Assembly (NCBI GenBank): GCA_905221605.1
Contig: CAJNDS010001946.1
Span: 367,736-431,735, forward strand
Direction: 5' to 3'
Length of the DNA: 64,000 bases
From: Symbiodinium natans
Taxonomy: Eukaryota; Sar; Dinophyceae; Suessiales; Symbiodiniaceae
Positions 46,740 through 58,608 of the stretch are shown in pieces (within the stretch, counting starts at the first letter, position 1; each line of letters begins with the position of its first letter). The notes below the pieces were generated by a model. That model was not told the origin of the DNA and did no database searches. It saw only the letters and a list, made by a program, of their open reading frames with translations. The translations under genes were made by a program, and so were the position numbers.

Positions 46740-49700
46740 AACCACTGCCAACTTAGGTATGTGAGGAGTGTCTGTCCTGGTCCATTGTTGCAGTCACCCT
46801 CTGACAACAAGTTCACAGTTGGTGCTTGCAAAGCTACAAAGCCACTGCTGCGAATCCCAAAGTCATTGCCGTCAGAAAAACATGTAGCTGCTCTTGCGCT
46901 GCGACAGGGCATCCTGGTCTCTACTCTGGAGGAGGAGCCGCTCGAGCCAGTGGTGGAGCTCCCAACATCTCTACAGCCTGGATTCGGCTGTATACGGTCT
47001 TGACTGACTCCCCATGACTTGCAAATAGTGTTTGCGCTCGTGTACATTGTCTGCAAGACGGTTTCCGAGCTTTGATGTGCGAGTGTGCAAGAAATTCTGC
47101 TCCTCTGTTCAGCCACACAACAGCATGAAGCAACACATGCGATGGTAGCATTCAACGCATATAGCAGTGCGGGCGGAATGGCGCATGGCAAGCGGGGATC
47201 TGATGGGCAAACTTTGGAGAAGTGCAGGGAGATGGCAGTTTCCTTGGCCTTGGTGCTTCCAAGGCCGAGCTGGAGCCCGAAGGCACAGCCACCATCGAGG
47301 CGGATGGAAGCCCCTGCGACCAGCGCGACCATGTAGCGATCATTGCGCCAATCAACCATTGCACCTGAACTTCGACTACTAAAGACGCATCCTGCTGTGA
47401 ATCAAAAGCACTGATGTTAAGAACGGACGGTGGAAACAGCAAAGCTGCCTGGCAGGGGCTTGCCATGTTGCGCCATGAGATGGAGGAAGTTGGTCCACAG
47501 CTCAGACGAGGGCCCTGAGCTGCACCTGAGCTGCACTGTCCACGACCAGGGCTGCGAAGCACGGAAAAAGGCGGCCGCTTGCGTTGCGTCTCTTGCGTAA
47601 GGCGGCCGAGCTCGTCTCGTGAATGTCACCCGGAGCAGCAGCCGCTTTGCGATCATCGCCAGGGTCCAAGTCCGGCTCATGGACCCTGCCATCCTGCTCT
47701 TGTGTTAGTAGACCTGTTCGAGATGCGTATCTTCAGAACGAGCAGACTGAGACTGTGCTGTACCATACTGCACCTTCTTCTTCTTCTTCTACGGGGCTTC
47801 TCTCTCTCTCTCTCACTCTCTGTGTTTTGTCCAGGTGAGTCCGTACTTTCAGCCGAACATGGCCGTGGCGCAGGGCTGAGATGGGACGTTGGTACCTGTT
47901 CGAACCCTCAAAATCGCACAAGTCAAAGGCCGGACCTGTCAGGGATTGTTACCCTTTGTCACATGTTGTAAAAACGAGAATCCGTGAATCGCCGTTTGAT
48001 GTTCAGTAAGATGATTCAGTTAGAAACTTTCTTGCTGTAATATATACATCCTTTGAAGGAAGTAGCGCCGTTTTGCGACACCTGATTCCGAATCAGCCCC
48101 CGGAACAAAACTGACTGCTGAGGTGCATTCGCTGCATTTGTCCTTGTCACCCCGGCGGCCAAGGAGACGTTGCAAGTGTTGAGGTTGAGTCAGTTCCGAT
48201 GCCTTTCTCATTCTTGCAGGAGAACGCAACTCCCTTTCGTTGGGGGTGGAGTGAAGAGGCGACACAAGCTTGTGTGCAGCACAGGCGGTGCCAGGTGCAT
48301 ATTTTCAGACCCGCTTTTGTGTCTGTCACCTGGCGTGATGTGAACATATGTAAGCGGTTGCACCTTGCGTGATGTCGCGCGGCGGTCTGGGAGGGGCCGG
48401 ATCGGCACAGCATGTATGCGTGTGTATCGGACCTGTTTTTCTCACTGTTGGTGCCTTGATGAGCCAGGGACGCGCGAGCGTCCAAAATGAAGACAGGGGA
48501 TATTTGGCGGTTGCTGCGGCCTCAGCCTATCTGCTGATTCTTGAGGGCGATCCTGCCGGGCTTGCATCTGAGACCCGCCTTTCAAGATCCCCCGGTCGTG
48601 ACATCATTGATATTGACTCAGGACTCAGGAAAGGCGACGGGCGCCCAAGCCCAAGGCAACTCGACGGGTCGGGATGAGGATGCTGAGCTTTTCTGCTGAC
48701 GGATGGGAGTAAGTGAGTAAGATGGCACCTGGCAAGATCCTCATGTCAGCGGGAGCCGCAGAGCATGAAATTGCTTAGCCGCAACTCCGCCAGTTCTCCA
48801 AGTCTGGGTCGACCGGGATGCTTCCAGCTGACTCTCGACAGCAGAGGGCTTTGGAGTGGCTTTGGTGTTTAACGGTTTGGTTGCTCTGACACATACAAAA
48901 GCACGAACACACGAACACATGCAGAGCCAACGCACTCAGCAAATAATGCCACGTCTCAAGTCTGGAAGCGCATTATGAGCCATTTTTAAGCCCCCACGTT
49001 GTCTCAGAATTTGGCTCAGACCCCGACAAAAAAAAGCTGAGGCTCCAGGCCCGAAGCCGGGCGAGACGAGGCGCGTGGAGTACAGCCAAGCAATGAGAAG
49101 ACTGGGTCATCCTGGGTCATCGGCCCTACCATGGGCTTCCCACATGTCCTGAAGACTCTTGGCGCTAGTGTGGTTAGCAGACCTCCCGCTATCAAGGGCA
49201 GCGTAATGCGTTCCATTGTGAGAGCTCCAGAGTGCCGCGTGCCGGCGAGGCGCAGCGTTTGGGGTTGGGGGGTGGCATGCGTGACTCAGTACCTACATCA
49301 TCCGTCGCGGCGCAAGGCAGTCCATGTTCTCCAAGCCGCCGAGCAGCTCCATGCCGCAACTGACCGGGTGCCCAAAGGTTCCTGTCACCGGAGTCTGTCA
49401 CAGTGCTAAGGCCACACACGAAGTCCGATTTCAGTTTGGGTTTGCCCAGGCCAGCGCTCGTGGATAAGAAGGACAAAAAGGACGGCAAGGCAAAACGATA
49501 TCTGCTATTCCAGAGGGTGTCCACGCACCCGCGCACATCAACGTTAAGTTGCCTATTTCTATGTGGCCGGTAAGAAGTACCTGCTTCTACAATTTCTCTA
49601 AGCAGGCTCGCGAGCTGACGACTGTGTCCGACTGGCGGGAGTTTTACAAACAGAGGGCGCAGGAGCTGCCGCGGACTCGGTTCTGCTGGGGCAATTTAAT

Positions 49701-49790
49701 TCATTGCCAACTGTTTTGGAGGCTTTCCTTTGCAGGGCTTTGTGCAGTATTGCAGTGGGCAGAATCCGAGGCCAGAGGCCTATGCGGGTA
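46740..49790 (+). CDS. Exon-like segments of one or more unidentified genes
   Basis: Candidates on +: about 46800-46990 (LVSTLEEEPLEPVVELP), about 47225-47340 (GASKAELEPEGTATIEADG), about 47420-47560 (MLRHEMEEVGPQLRRG), about 47715-47760 (RDAYLQNEQTE), about 49320-49385 (AVHVLQAAEQLHAATDR), about 49455-49520 (LVDKKDKKDGKAKRYLL), about 49606-49670 (ARELTTVSDWREFYKQRAQE) and about 49733-49790 (FVQYCSGQNPRPEAYA). A 228-codon minus frame (46673-47359) opposes the first ones and seems a shadow. A CT-rich tract is at 47770-47822. The product is unknown. Confidence 0.35.
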
Positions 49791-49799
49791 AATTATGAA

Positions 49800-51620
49800 G
49801 GGCATTGGCAGAATTGGCAGTGATATTGTGGAAGCATCGTTTCGAGTCGATACTGACCTTCAGCTTGCTGAAGACCCACAAGCTGCAATGCTGCTCGAAA
49901 ACAGCCTTTTGTGGTTTGTTCATGCTTGTCTGCGTGGCATCGTGCCGCACCTGGCTTTTGCAGTGCACCCCGCGCACGCACGCATCGTCTTCGTGAGGCT
50001 CGGATCTTGATGCGCAGCCAGGTCCGCGCTGTTGTTGGGAGGCGTAGATGGTGGCCTAGCGGGAGAATAGGCATGTGTAGACCACTGCATGCGTATCCTT
50101 TTGCCCCTGCTCAGAAGCATATTCTTGCCTGTGCAGGTGTCTCCTGTCGCATCGTAGTAGGCGGAATTCGGTGCAACTGCTGGCCGGACAGGAAACTCTC
50201 ACCTCAAATTAAGAACACGGCTATACTGGCTATACTGCATGCACAGCCAAAGGCAGCGTAAGGATAAGAGTCAGAGTAGTACGTAGATTGGAGAAGTTCA
50301 AGTAGCTGCTGCAGTCGTCGTCGCAGTGTAGCGCGGAGTCGGAGAAGGAGCAAGCAAAGGAGCAGGAGGCACTAGCGGCGTCCCGTCTTTAGTTCCTGGC
50401 CCTGGCAAGGGTTTAATCACGCCACGGTTGGTCTGAACGTAATCATGGACGACGACGACGACGACTACTACTACTACTTCTTCTTAGCCGCGAAGAAGTA
50501 GCTATCATGATTGCAGTGGTGGTGAGGATAGTTGCAGGAATAGTCGTAGAATCCGTAGAAGTGTGCAGCGAAGCCGTCGTAGGAGTGGTGTATACTTTAG
50601 CTATCTTTAGCTTTAGCGGAGATGGCTATGCAAGATCAACTTCGAAGAGTTTTCAAGTCTTCGCGCAGGCAGGTCACCTGCATGTGGTCATGCTTTGCAA
50701 CCAAAGCATGACCTCTTAAGCTGTTCACGGTCATGCAGCGTTCTTGGCCTCACATTTAGGGCGCACCGTTATCATCTCTCGTATGCCTTTGAGCCTGGAT
50801 CCGTCAATGTGTCAGGAAGGGCTTCGCATGCTTTCACATTCTTGGAACACACCCATTGCTCCCGCAGCCTAGATTGAGATTGCTTGCGGTTCTTCGTTTT
50901 TACAGGCGCTTGGGTTCCTTTGAACCAGACGCTGTTTCACTAGGCCATCAAACGGCCTTCATCACAGTGCACAAGGGGCCAAACCGTGCCCAACCATGCC
51001 AACTTCTGGAAAGTAGTTTACGTACGTCTTGGATGGCAGCCTTCATCGTGTGCAACTGCATAGGATTCATCGGGGCATGACACATCTTAGATTGCGCTTT
51101 CAGTCAGCAGCTAGCAATGACATCATCAAAACAGTTGCAGTGATATAAACCTATTAGAGGAACACCCGCACCAAACCGGGGCACGCGGTGCACTATTTGG
51201 CGCTCTGCTTTCCTCCCCCGAGCAAGACAATTGGAGATAACACTAGCTCATTGAAACGCGAGCTTCAGGCCGTTGGGCCGAGCGGCCCCGAGCACCCCGC
51301 TATCAGATTGTACAGTGTGGTGTCAGTAATATCACCGATGAGCAGTGTCCGCGGTGCTCTCCAGACCAGCTTGTGGCATGCCTGGAGGTGGTTAGGTGGT
51401 ATTTCGAAGCGTCGAAACGAGCAAGTTTTGGTACGGCAAGGTGAACGACCAATACAAGGTCAACTGCAGGTCAGTCGATAGAGTATATAGAAGTTGATCA
51501 GTTGCACTTTTCTGCAGTTCAGTGTGTTGCATGACGCAAAGAGAGATCTTTAGAACCAAACGATATCCATCTGTGAAACGATTTCAGTTTGGTTCGCTTC
51601 GATCTGCTAAAGAAGGCTTG
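49800..51620. other. No gene assigned
   Basis: Weak + frames at 49795-50010, 50856-51080 and 51188-51481 (the last reads SSLKRELQAVGPSGPE) may contain exons. A GAC/TAC/TTC triplet microsatellite with a short palindrome is at 50450-50500. No RNA gene was seen. Confidence 0.4.
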
Positions 51621-51634
51621 CCGAAGCGAATGAA

Positions 51635-51985
51635 GTGCACCAGGCTCCAAGGGTTCGTCGGCCTGCGCTGGTATTTGTTGATTTCTCTTTTGGGCTCAAG
51701 TTGCGTCACGTCATCTACATAGTTGAAGTTCAGGACGAGGGCAGGGTGCAGGCCGAATTCCTGGAGGTGAGCGACAGGTTTCACACATCGACGGATGTCG
51801 CTACATGTATGTGTAAAGTGACAGGGATCGTTGTACGTACGTCCCATCAAGCAATTCAACACGTGTTTTGCATCCTCGTGGAGGACCGAGCGGAGAGCCC
51901 AACTGCATCGAAAGGTTCAGGAGTGATCTTGGGGCTGCTATTCGAAATGCAGTCCGTTGGTTTGATGAGACGTGTCATGGCATAA
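51635..51985 (+). CDS. Uncharacterised 116-codon frame, strand uncertain
   Basis: The + frame (ALVFVDFSFGLKLRHVIYIV, then VQAEFLEVSDRFHTSTDVA) has protein-like composition from 51650 to about 51930. The minus strand over 51584-51862 is also open and protein-like (FNYVDDVTQLEPKREI). Neither frame shows clear splice borders or a recognised family. Confidence 0.3.
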   Translation: MHQAPRVRRPALVFVDFSFGLKLRHVIYIVEVQDEGRVQAEFLEVSDRFHTSTDVATCMCKVTGIVVRTSHQAIQHVFCILVEDRAESPTASKGSGVILGLLFEMQSVGLMRRVMA

Positions 51986-52057
51986 ATCTAACGGCACAAG
52001 ATAGGCTAGGGGATCGGCCAAGAGCGCCCAGCCTTGGCAGCTTCTGAATGTGCAAAT

Positions 52058-52118
52058 GTGCAGTCGCCCACCCCCCCACCCCCCCACCCCCCCACCCCCC
52101 CACCCCCCCACCCCCCCC
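52058..52118. repeat. (CCCCCCCA)n microsatellite
   Basis: Seven or so units of CCCCCCCA ending in a C10 run. It is another example of the poly-C tendency of this region. Confidence 0.95.
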
Positions 52119-52509
52119 CGTTTTGGTTCTTTCTAATCGTCAAGCTTTGTGCTCTCAGCTTGCCGCTCGGAGTGCGCCAGTTTTACGTAGACGATGCTGA
52201 ATGTGTGCCCCCCCGGCCACGCAGTTCCTTGAGCACCCTGTCGCAATGTTGCCAGTCCGATTCGGGCCCATGTCAGGTCTCGTGCAACGGGGGGCATCCA
52301 TCGAAAGTACCAAGCCTGGGCGCAGTGTTCAAAACATGGCTCGTCTGTAGTCACTGTAGCCTGCAAGGCTGAATGAACAATGAACAGTGAAGAGGCTTCA
52401 CGAGCCTTGCCTTTCCAACTGTCCAAAGCTCAGGCTAGTAGCTTGTGGGCGCCAGAAGTCTGTTTGCCGGTCCTGTTGTAGCAGCCGACACCAATGACTT
52501 GCTACAGCT

Positions 52510-54926
52510 TCCAAGGTATCAGCTAGGTTGCGAATGGCTTACGTCAAGGTAAGTTGCAGGAGGTAGCGAGTTTTTTGTGCAGAACGCGCTGTGCTCAAGC
52601 CATCATGGCCACCCTGGACTCCGCGGTCTCTGCACATGCCCTCGCCGATGCTGCAGCACAACTCCTGGTGGACGACAAGGAGCGGCATGTTGCAAAATGT
52701 TGTCAAGTGACTGGTGCTGGAACAAGATGCCACACGAGTACACATGATTGTTTGTCAAGGCCGGACAGATAACACATGATAGCAATGCATCCAGTGCGCG
52801 AGCTTAAGGATGCAACGTCCTTGATGCAAAGGCTACGTTTGTGTCTTCACGTTGCCTGAGCTGTTGTCCCTCAGGAGATGCGTCAGGGCCTTGTGCAGAC
52901 GCTGAGCCGCCTCACCGACCGCTCCGAGCAACTGGCGGCCATTGTTCTCCGGCTTACGCTGGCTGACACGCACCATACGCAGCATCACGCATCCACCAAC
53001 ACACATAGACACAGAGACACGCAGACACACAAACACAGACACAGACACACGCACGCGCACGCGCACACGCACTTGCGCGCACAGGCCCACACACGCGCGC
53101 AGGGCCAGGCACGCACGCACGCCCACGTACGCACGCGCGCACGCCCACGCACGCGCGCACGCCCACACACGCGCGCACGCCCACGCACGCACGCACGGAC
53201 AAGCACGCACGTGCACGCTCACGCGCGCACACCCGAACGCGGATGCGCGTGTGCGCACGCACACGCGCACGAGCGCACGCGCGCACGCACGCACGCGTGC
53301 ACGCGCAGACCCGCACATCCGAAACCCGCACACCCGCCCACCCGCCCACTCGCCCACCCGCCCACTCACCTACCTGCCCAAAAATGAAGCCTCCATTACA
53401 GGCTGCATCAGCGCTGTATACTCATCTCCTTGAGAACGCCCGCCCGACGTTGCCAAAGATGATGAAATCGTCCCCCACATGCATAGTGCCCCAAATGCAC
53501 GGGAACAGCTTCAATTGGAGACCACTGATCACATCGCGCACATCATGCAATCAGCATGCGACCAGTCCTGCGTATCGAGGCAGTATTTGTCGAACGGAAC
53601 GCCCAGTTGACTGATGTGGTGTCAGGAAATGCTGTGTTGCGCAAAGGACGGCCTGAGCGAGAAGGCTTTGGGCCGCAAGGGCACGGATTCTCGAGTAGCA
53701 ACCCCCGCCCCGCGGCCACGGTCATCGGCTGTGGTGGCCGAAGGACTTCGCCTCTGTCATGTTCAGAACTGCAAGTCCAGGAGTTTGTCGAAAGTCTGTC
53801 GTGCGGCATGAGAAGGAGGCATCTCATGGTTTTCTGGTGTCTTCTGCCGGGCCATGTCTCGTGACAAGCCTTGAACGACGCATGTCTAACAAGCCTGGCA
53901 TTGTGGGAGCCAAGAGCGGGAAATTGCCGAAGTGAACGATGCCCAATGCCCAAAGCAAGGTGGAACTTCTTCACCGCTGCTTTGGTGCTACGACTAATGT
54001 TGGACCGTACCCGGGTCCCTGAGGATGCCTTGATGAAGCCGGGAAACATGTGGGACCCCGGTAATAGAGGGGCAAGTACCGGGCCTGGACTAGACGATCC
54101 TTTCCTGAAGGATCGTCGCGCGATGGGCACGTGTATTAGTGCTTGAGCCTACATCTAGGCCGCTGCCCACGCTTAGCCCCCCCCAAGTGACGAAACTGTC
54201 AGGACCTGCGGCGCAAAAGCTGCCGCAAGACTCGCAAAGCGAGCCTTTCATCATTTGGTCGCCGCCCGGCTCTGAAATGATCTGAGGAAACTTCTGCAGG
54301 GTGTCCAGACATGGGAGCGCTTGGGGGATTCTTCTGCCAATTTAGCCTGAAGCTGCTCAGCAGGCCTATCGTTGACACCCATCTTGGTGCCGCAGACTCA
54401 GACCGAGCAGGTGCAAGTACTGGGCACATACAGGCACAGAGGGGACCTGTCCTATCGCGTGCTCCAGGGTCCCGGGTCGCCTGCCCTAGGGGAGCTTCCC
54501 AGCCATGGACACGCCAGTCGTAGTGTTATTCCTGCTTGTGGGGGGGAAACCAAGTGCAAGAAAGGGCATAGGTATGAAGTGGACAGTAAGAAACATGGCG
54601 AAAAACGGTACACGAGGCGCACCAAGGTAGACGTTTTTGCTTTTTGCTCCGGTAGCTGTTTCGGGTTCTAGTGTAGTTTCATCAACAGGACCGTAGGAAG
54701 GGGTGATGAACGATCACTGGCAGGGGGGTGTCAGGGTCTACTCGCTCTGTAGCGGAGATTACAGATGGGACATCATGCCCCCCCCCCCCCCCCCCAAATT
54801 CCACGCGCCATTTTTGATTGGCACCCTTGTCACTCTGAGGTGCAAGATGTCGAGGAGTTGCGCACCAAGGATCGCAGGAGTTTGATCCTGGAGGCTCTGA
54901 ACTCTGTTCGATTCCATCCCTTTTAG
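52510..54926 (+). CDS. Unidentified helical protein, several exons
   Basis: Probable exons: about 52505-52549 (SARLRMAYVK, donor GTAAGT), 52600-about 52692 (AVSAHALADAAAQLLVDDKE), 52875-about 52952 (MRQGLVQTLSRLTDRSEQLA), about 53440-53560 (AREQLQLETTDHIAHIMQSA), about 53570-53660 (AVFVERNAQLTDVVSGN), about 53915-53965 (EREIAEVNDAQCPKQ), about 54385-54450 and 54840-54926 (VQDVEELRTKDRRSLILEAL, then TAG). Amphipathic helices and charged residues suggest a coiled-coil or helical-bundle protein. The 330-bp CACG microsatellite starts right after the exon at 52875. Exon-like pieces go on at about 54950-55030 (SRRAEKLDVASIVNS) and about 55082-55122 (RFEDFEDFAQLK), so the TAG at 54924 may be intronic. 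Confidence 0.45.
52972..53360. repeat. CA/CG-rich (CACGCG)n microsatellite
   Basis: About 390 bp of alternating CACA, CGCA and CGCG units, grading right into CACCCGCC units. Alternating purine-pyrimidine sequence of this length could adopt Z-DNA. The Arg/His/Thr frames on + and Val/Cys/Arg frames on - are artefacts. Confidence 0.95.
54778..54795. repeat. Poly-C tract, 18 bp
   Basis: Uninterrupted C run about 45 bp before the exon-like segment at 54840. Confidence 0.95.
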
Positions 54927-55439
54927 CGGATGTGCCCTGACATATGCCTGTTGGTCATGGTGATGTGCCAAGAGTTGCAGATTCCCGGCGCGCTGAAAAG
55001 CTCGACGTCGCTTCCATCGTTAACTCCAGCTGGTGAGGCCGGGTGAGGGCTTCACATGGCTTCCCTATCTGCCTCATACAGGAACCGCTTCGAAGATTTC
55101 GAAGACTTCGCACAGCTCAAGTGTTGACGTTTTGACATTTAAAACGCCCGGTTGTTCCACTTTGCATTCTGCTCAGATGCGAACACCTGCAGCCCGGCGG
55201 AGCAAGGCCGGCCCAGCATCGACTCAAAGACACTCAGGGCGTTATGTGGGTCCAAGTGGGTTTTCAAGAGCCATCCATACCAGCGTAGCCCGGTCATCTC
55301 GAGGAGGGGCTCAGGTTGCGCGATTGAAGCTCGAATGAAGGCGGCTTACGGGGCCCCGACAGAAGTCTTCACACTACACATGAGCCTTCAAGTAGTGTGT
55401 ACAGGCACAGGATGGCACAGGTTTAAGTATGTTTAAGTA

Positions 55440-56565
55440 CGGTGCAGCGGTATAGACGGCATAGTATGCATGCTTTGAGGGATTAGGGCCTGCAGTTGAG
55501 GGGCAGCGCGTTAAGGGTGACCTTTGTCCTACAGTGCAGGGTACGTGGTTCCTGCCTGACTTGCCTCACTGGGCAAACCGGCACACACTCCCTGGACACG
55601 GACACCAGCCGTGTTCAAAGTTGCTTACTGTACTATGCTGGTCAAGATCAACCTTGGCCCCGCGTCTTTTTCGTGGCGAGGTGGCCACCCAGGAAGTCAT
55701 GACTCCGCTATGCCTGTGCGGTACTGTGCCGTCTGCTTGCTGACCACCCATGGAAGGGAAGGGGAGGGTTACTACCATCACGTTGCCCAGCGTCGGGATG
55801 TCTGTAGGTCGTAAACATAATAAAACTCTTCAAGGCTGGTGTACGGAGTGATACGGAGTGTTCGCGTCGCATCTTCGTAAGTTTTGTGCAACGTGGTGCT
55901 TCGCTCTCCGGCATTTCTGGGGCGACGCTGTCCGCGGCCTGAGAATCACGAAGCATCACGCAAAAAACGCAAGAAGGCACTGCCGGATTATGCGCCTCAC
56001 CTCCGCCGGTCGGTTTTGAACATGGGTATCTGGGCTTAGTCATGGCTCTCTGTTTGCAGCATGTTGCGACAGCATTTGAGCTACGAAGTCTTTCGGAAGC
56101 ATCAAAGCAAGTTGCTGGATGCCATCTCAGGCATGCCATCTCAACAGAAGCTTGGATACAATTTCAGCTTTTGGCAGTGTGCGCCACAATGTCGATTGCA
56201 AGTCAGGGGATCTAGCAAGCTGTGACAGCCAAAGATGTGCAAGGCAAGGTGGGGTGCGAGATGTGAGTCTTGGAGCTCTGACCATGCTAGGACCACAACG
56301 TACATGGCCCAATGCAGCGTGCCTGTTCAGAGCCTTGGGCATCGAATCAGGACACACTCCGCGTGTGTCAAACGGTACTCGTAGCAGCTGAATCACGAAC
56401 GTGGCAGGGGATTGCACCGATGGCGGTCTTGCCTTTCGATCTTGAAGCTGGCCTCTGCTGAGTCGCATGCAACAGCTTGTCTTCATCTAACTTCATCTAA
56501 ATTCTATGATCACCCGCGTCATGGCATGGATGTACCAGTTCTCACCATTGCCAGCACCCACAGTC
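55440..56565. other. No gene recognised
   Basis: Only overlapping short frames on both strands; none has a family motif or paired splice borders. Confidence 0.45.
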
Positions 56566-56567
56566 AT

Positions 56568-56570
<3 letters not shown>

Positions 56571-56614
<44 letters not shown>

Positions 56615-56648
56615 TCGCGGGTGGGTGGGTGGGTGGGTGGGTGGGGGG
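56571..56648. repeat. (GT)n followed by (GGGT)n microsatellite
   Basis: About 20 GT dinucleotides, a GCGCTCGC spacer, then GGGT tetramers ending in G runs. A similar smaller GTGTGTGG/GGGT tract is at 37088-37138. Confidence 0.95.
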
Positions 56649-57303
56649 GATGTAGTGGTACCAAACGCTCCCATGGAAGTGATGTCTGTGGATGTCGAAT
56701 GTGTTGAGAACCATCGAGACGACAGCCAAGGAAGCATGGGGAGTCGGGCAAAGATTGAGGATCAACAAGTCACGAAACGGGGGCTGAGTATCGGGAATGA
56801 TGGGGCTCCATTCTGATGGACAGCCATGCTACTATAGGGATCAGCACTGCTAGCATACCTTGATAGTCATGTGCCGGCGCGGGCCGTCGCTAAGGAAAGC
56901 TGTGGACCCAAAGTGGTCGACGGAGCTGAAGCGACGCTTGGAGTGCATGATAGCCAAGAGGTGTGACCACGTTGCAGTAGGTGCCCAAAGCGGAGGGATC
57001 TCCTGGGTCTAGCTTTCGGCTGCATGCACCCATATGATGACAAGAAGTTTCTCTTCAGATCTGAGCTAGTGAGCCTGTGCTTCTGAAGGAATGGGGCAGG
57101 GGATGCAGGCAGAGGCATCAGGGCCGCTCTGTTTTCGGTATTCTCAAATATCAAAGTTTTAGGAGTCAAGGGCACCTGATCCACACCGAAAAACATACTG
57201 AAGATGAACAGGCTCAGGGTGGCTGTTGAGGTCTTAAGAATATAGAGAAATGTTCATCGGGCAGGCAACAAGTAGGCTAAGCTTCCCAGCCAGAAGGTTT
57301 GTT

Positions 57304-58196
57304 TCTCAAACGAGTTTTTGCTTCACCAGCACCGCCACCCCCAGGAGCTGATTGGCGAAATGCGCAACGAATTCAGCACCTGGGCGAAGACAGGGCCATG
57401 CCGATGTCCACAGCAGATTGACACCGGCAGTTCTGTCATTGTGATATGGTGCTGCTCGTAGGAACACGTAGCGAAGGTACGACAACCGCTTGTCAGCATC
57501 CATTCCCGGCTCAATCTCCCCTGTGCCTTGGCTGCTGTTAATGAAGCCGTAAAGTGTCAAATCATGGCACAGGCCCCTTCTTTTCAAGCAGTTGCAGCTT
57601 TTGCGCAGCTTCGGCTCAACTCCTGCTGCACACATTGCACACCCATACGTGTCAACTCAGGAGATGCCATTTCTAGTCAGAAGACACTGAGCTGACTGAG
57701 CTGCCTGGCAGCTAAGGGGCTCTGTATACCAAAAAAGGCAGCACTTGTTGCAGTCACAGTACGTGCGTAAGCTCAGAGTACGAAAGATGCGCATATTGGG
57801 GGGTTTAGATGCCCCTTCAGTCTTGTCAGGAGTGAAATCTTAGGCAGTCGCTGGATTCTCGCAGGCACCTGCCAGGATTGTCTAGGGGATCGACGATGTC
57901 AGATTGGCATCTGAAACGAGCCAAGCAGACAGACATGAAAGACGTCCGAACACCTTCCCCTGTACAGCCAAAGGCTCCAGGAGGAATGTGGAGGAATCAT
58001 CGCTCGTCGGATGCGCAAAAAACAATCGCCGCCCAAACGTCACGCTACAAGTCTCACTGGTAAACAGGGGCTGCACAGCCCACGCACAGCCGATGTCGAA
58101 TTTCCTGATTGCTGGTCGGGCTCTGGCACAGAAAGCGGGCGAAACCCCCCGCCCATTCATTTTGCGGAGGCGGGATCCGCGAGTGCATTCCCCCAC
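57304..58196 (-). CDS. Possible sialyltransferase-like (GT29) fragment on the minus strand
   Basis: Minus frame 57635-57306 (109 codons) contains GLCHDLTLYGFINSS and, further on, APYHND. Minus frame 58196-57882 contains FGRRLFFAHPTSDDSS. The pattern Leu-Cys-x-x-(Leu/Val)-x-Leu-Tyr-Gly-Phe followed by a Tyr-His pair, preceded by a Gly-Arg-x-x-Phe-x-x-x-x-Pro stretch, recalls the late motifs of GT29 sialyltransferases. The characteristic long sialylmotif upstream was not found, and a short exon-like segment exists on + at 57350-57400 (ELIGEMRNEFSTWAK). Most other exons in the window are on +. This is a weak guess. Confidence 0.25.
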
Positions 58197-58262
58197 TCAG
58201 TGGGCTTATGACTGCACCACTATATACCGTCGTGGCTCGTGAACATCCGTTGTCCGTTGCAG

Positions 58263-58579
58263 ACTGGTGAAGTTTGTAGACATTCTAGAGGAAATAGATA
58301 CCACACTGGTTGCAGCGATCTGCTCTGATCTCCTCGGCTGCAGACCCATGGACGGCGAACCGCTGCGCATGGCGAGGGCTGAAGCCAGCCTGCGGAGTGC
58401 TGCGGACCTACGGTGGATCTCGCATGGAGGGGACCGGGTGCAGAAAGAGGTATGACAGATGTAAAAATGGCTCAGGTATCAAGGAGACCATGAACTTCTT
58501 CCAGGACGTCTCGGTGCCAGTGCCACAGGGCCCACCGCCACAGGCTGCCTCTTTTAATGCGAATGCACTGAGTTCATGA
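58263..58579 (+). CDS. Unidentified protein, probable last exons
   Basis: 58263-58449 has a TGCAG acceptor and a GTATGA donor and reads VKFVDILEEIDTTLVAAICS and RMARAEASLRSAADL. A further frame, 58476-58579 (TMNFFQDVSVPVPQGPPPQ), ends in TGA at 58577-58579 and looks like a C-terminal exon. Only 26 bp separate the two at these borders, too short for an ordinary intron, so one border is wrong. No family was recognised. Confidence 0.45.
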
Positions 58580-58608
58580 GTCCATGCGTCGGTGGGATGC
58601 AGGCTGTG

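Noticed and set aside
51690-51707. CTTTTGGGCTCAAG resembling the spliced-leader end
   Set aside because: It has an extra G, no leader 5' part, and lies inside a protein-like frame.
51584-51862. Minus-strand Y-V-D-D as a reverse-transcriptase core
   Set aside because: A single tetrad without the hydrophobic context or other RT motifs is not enough.
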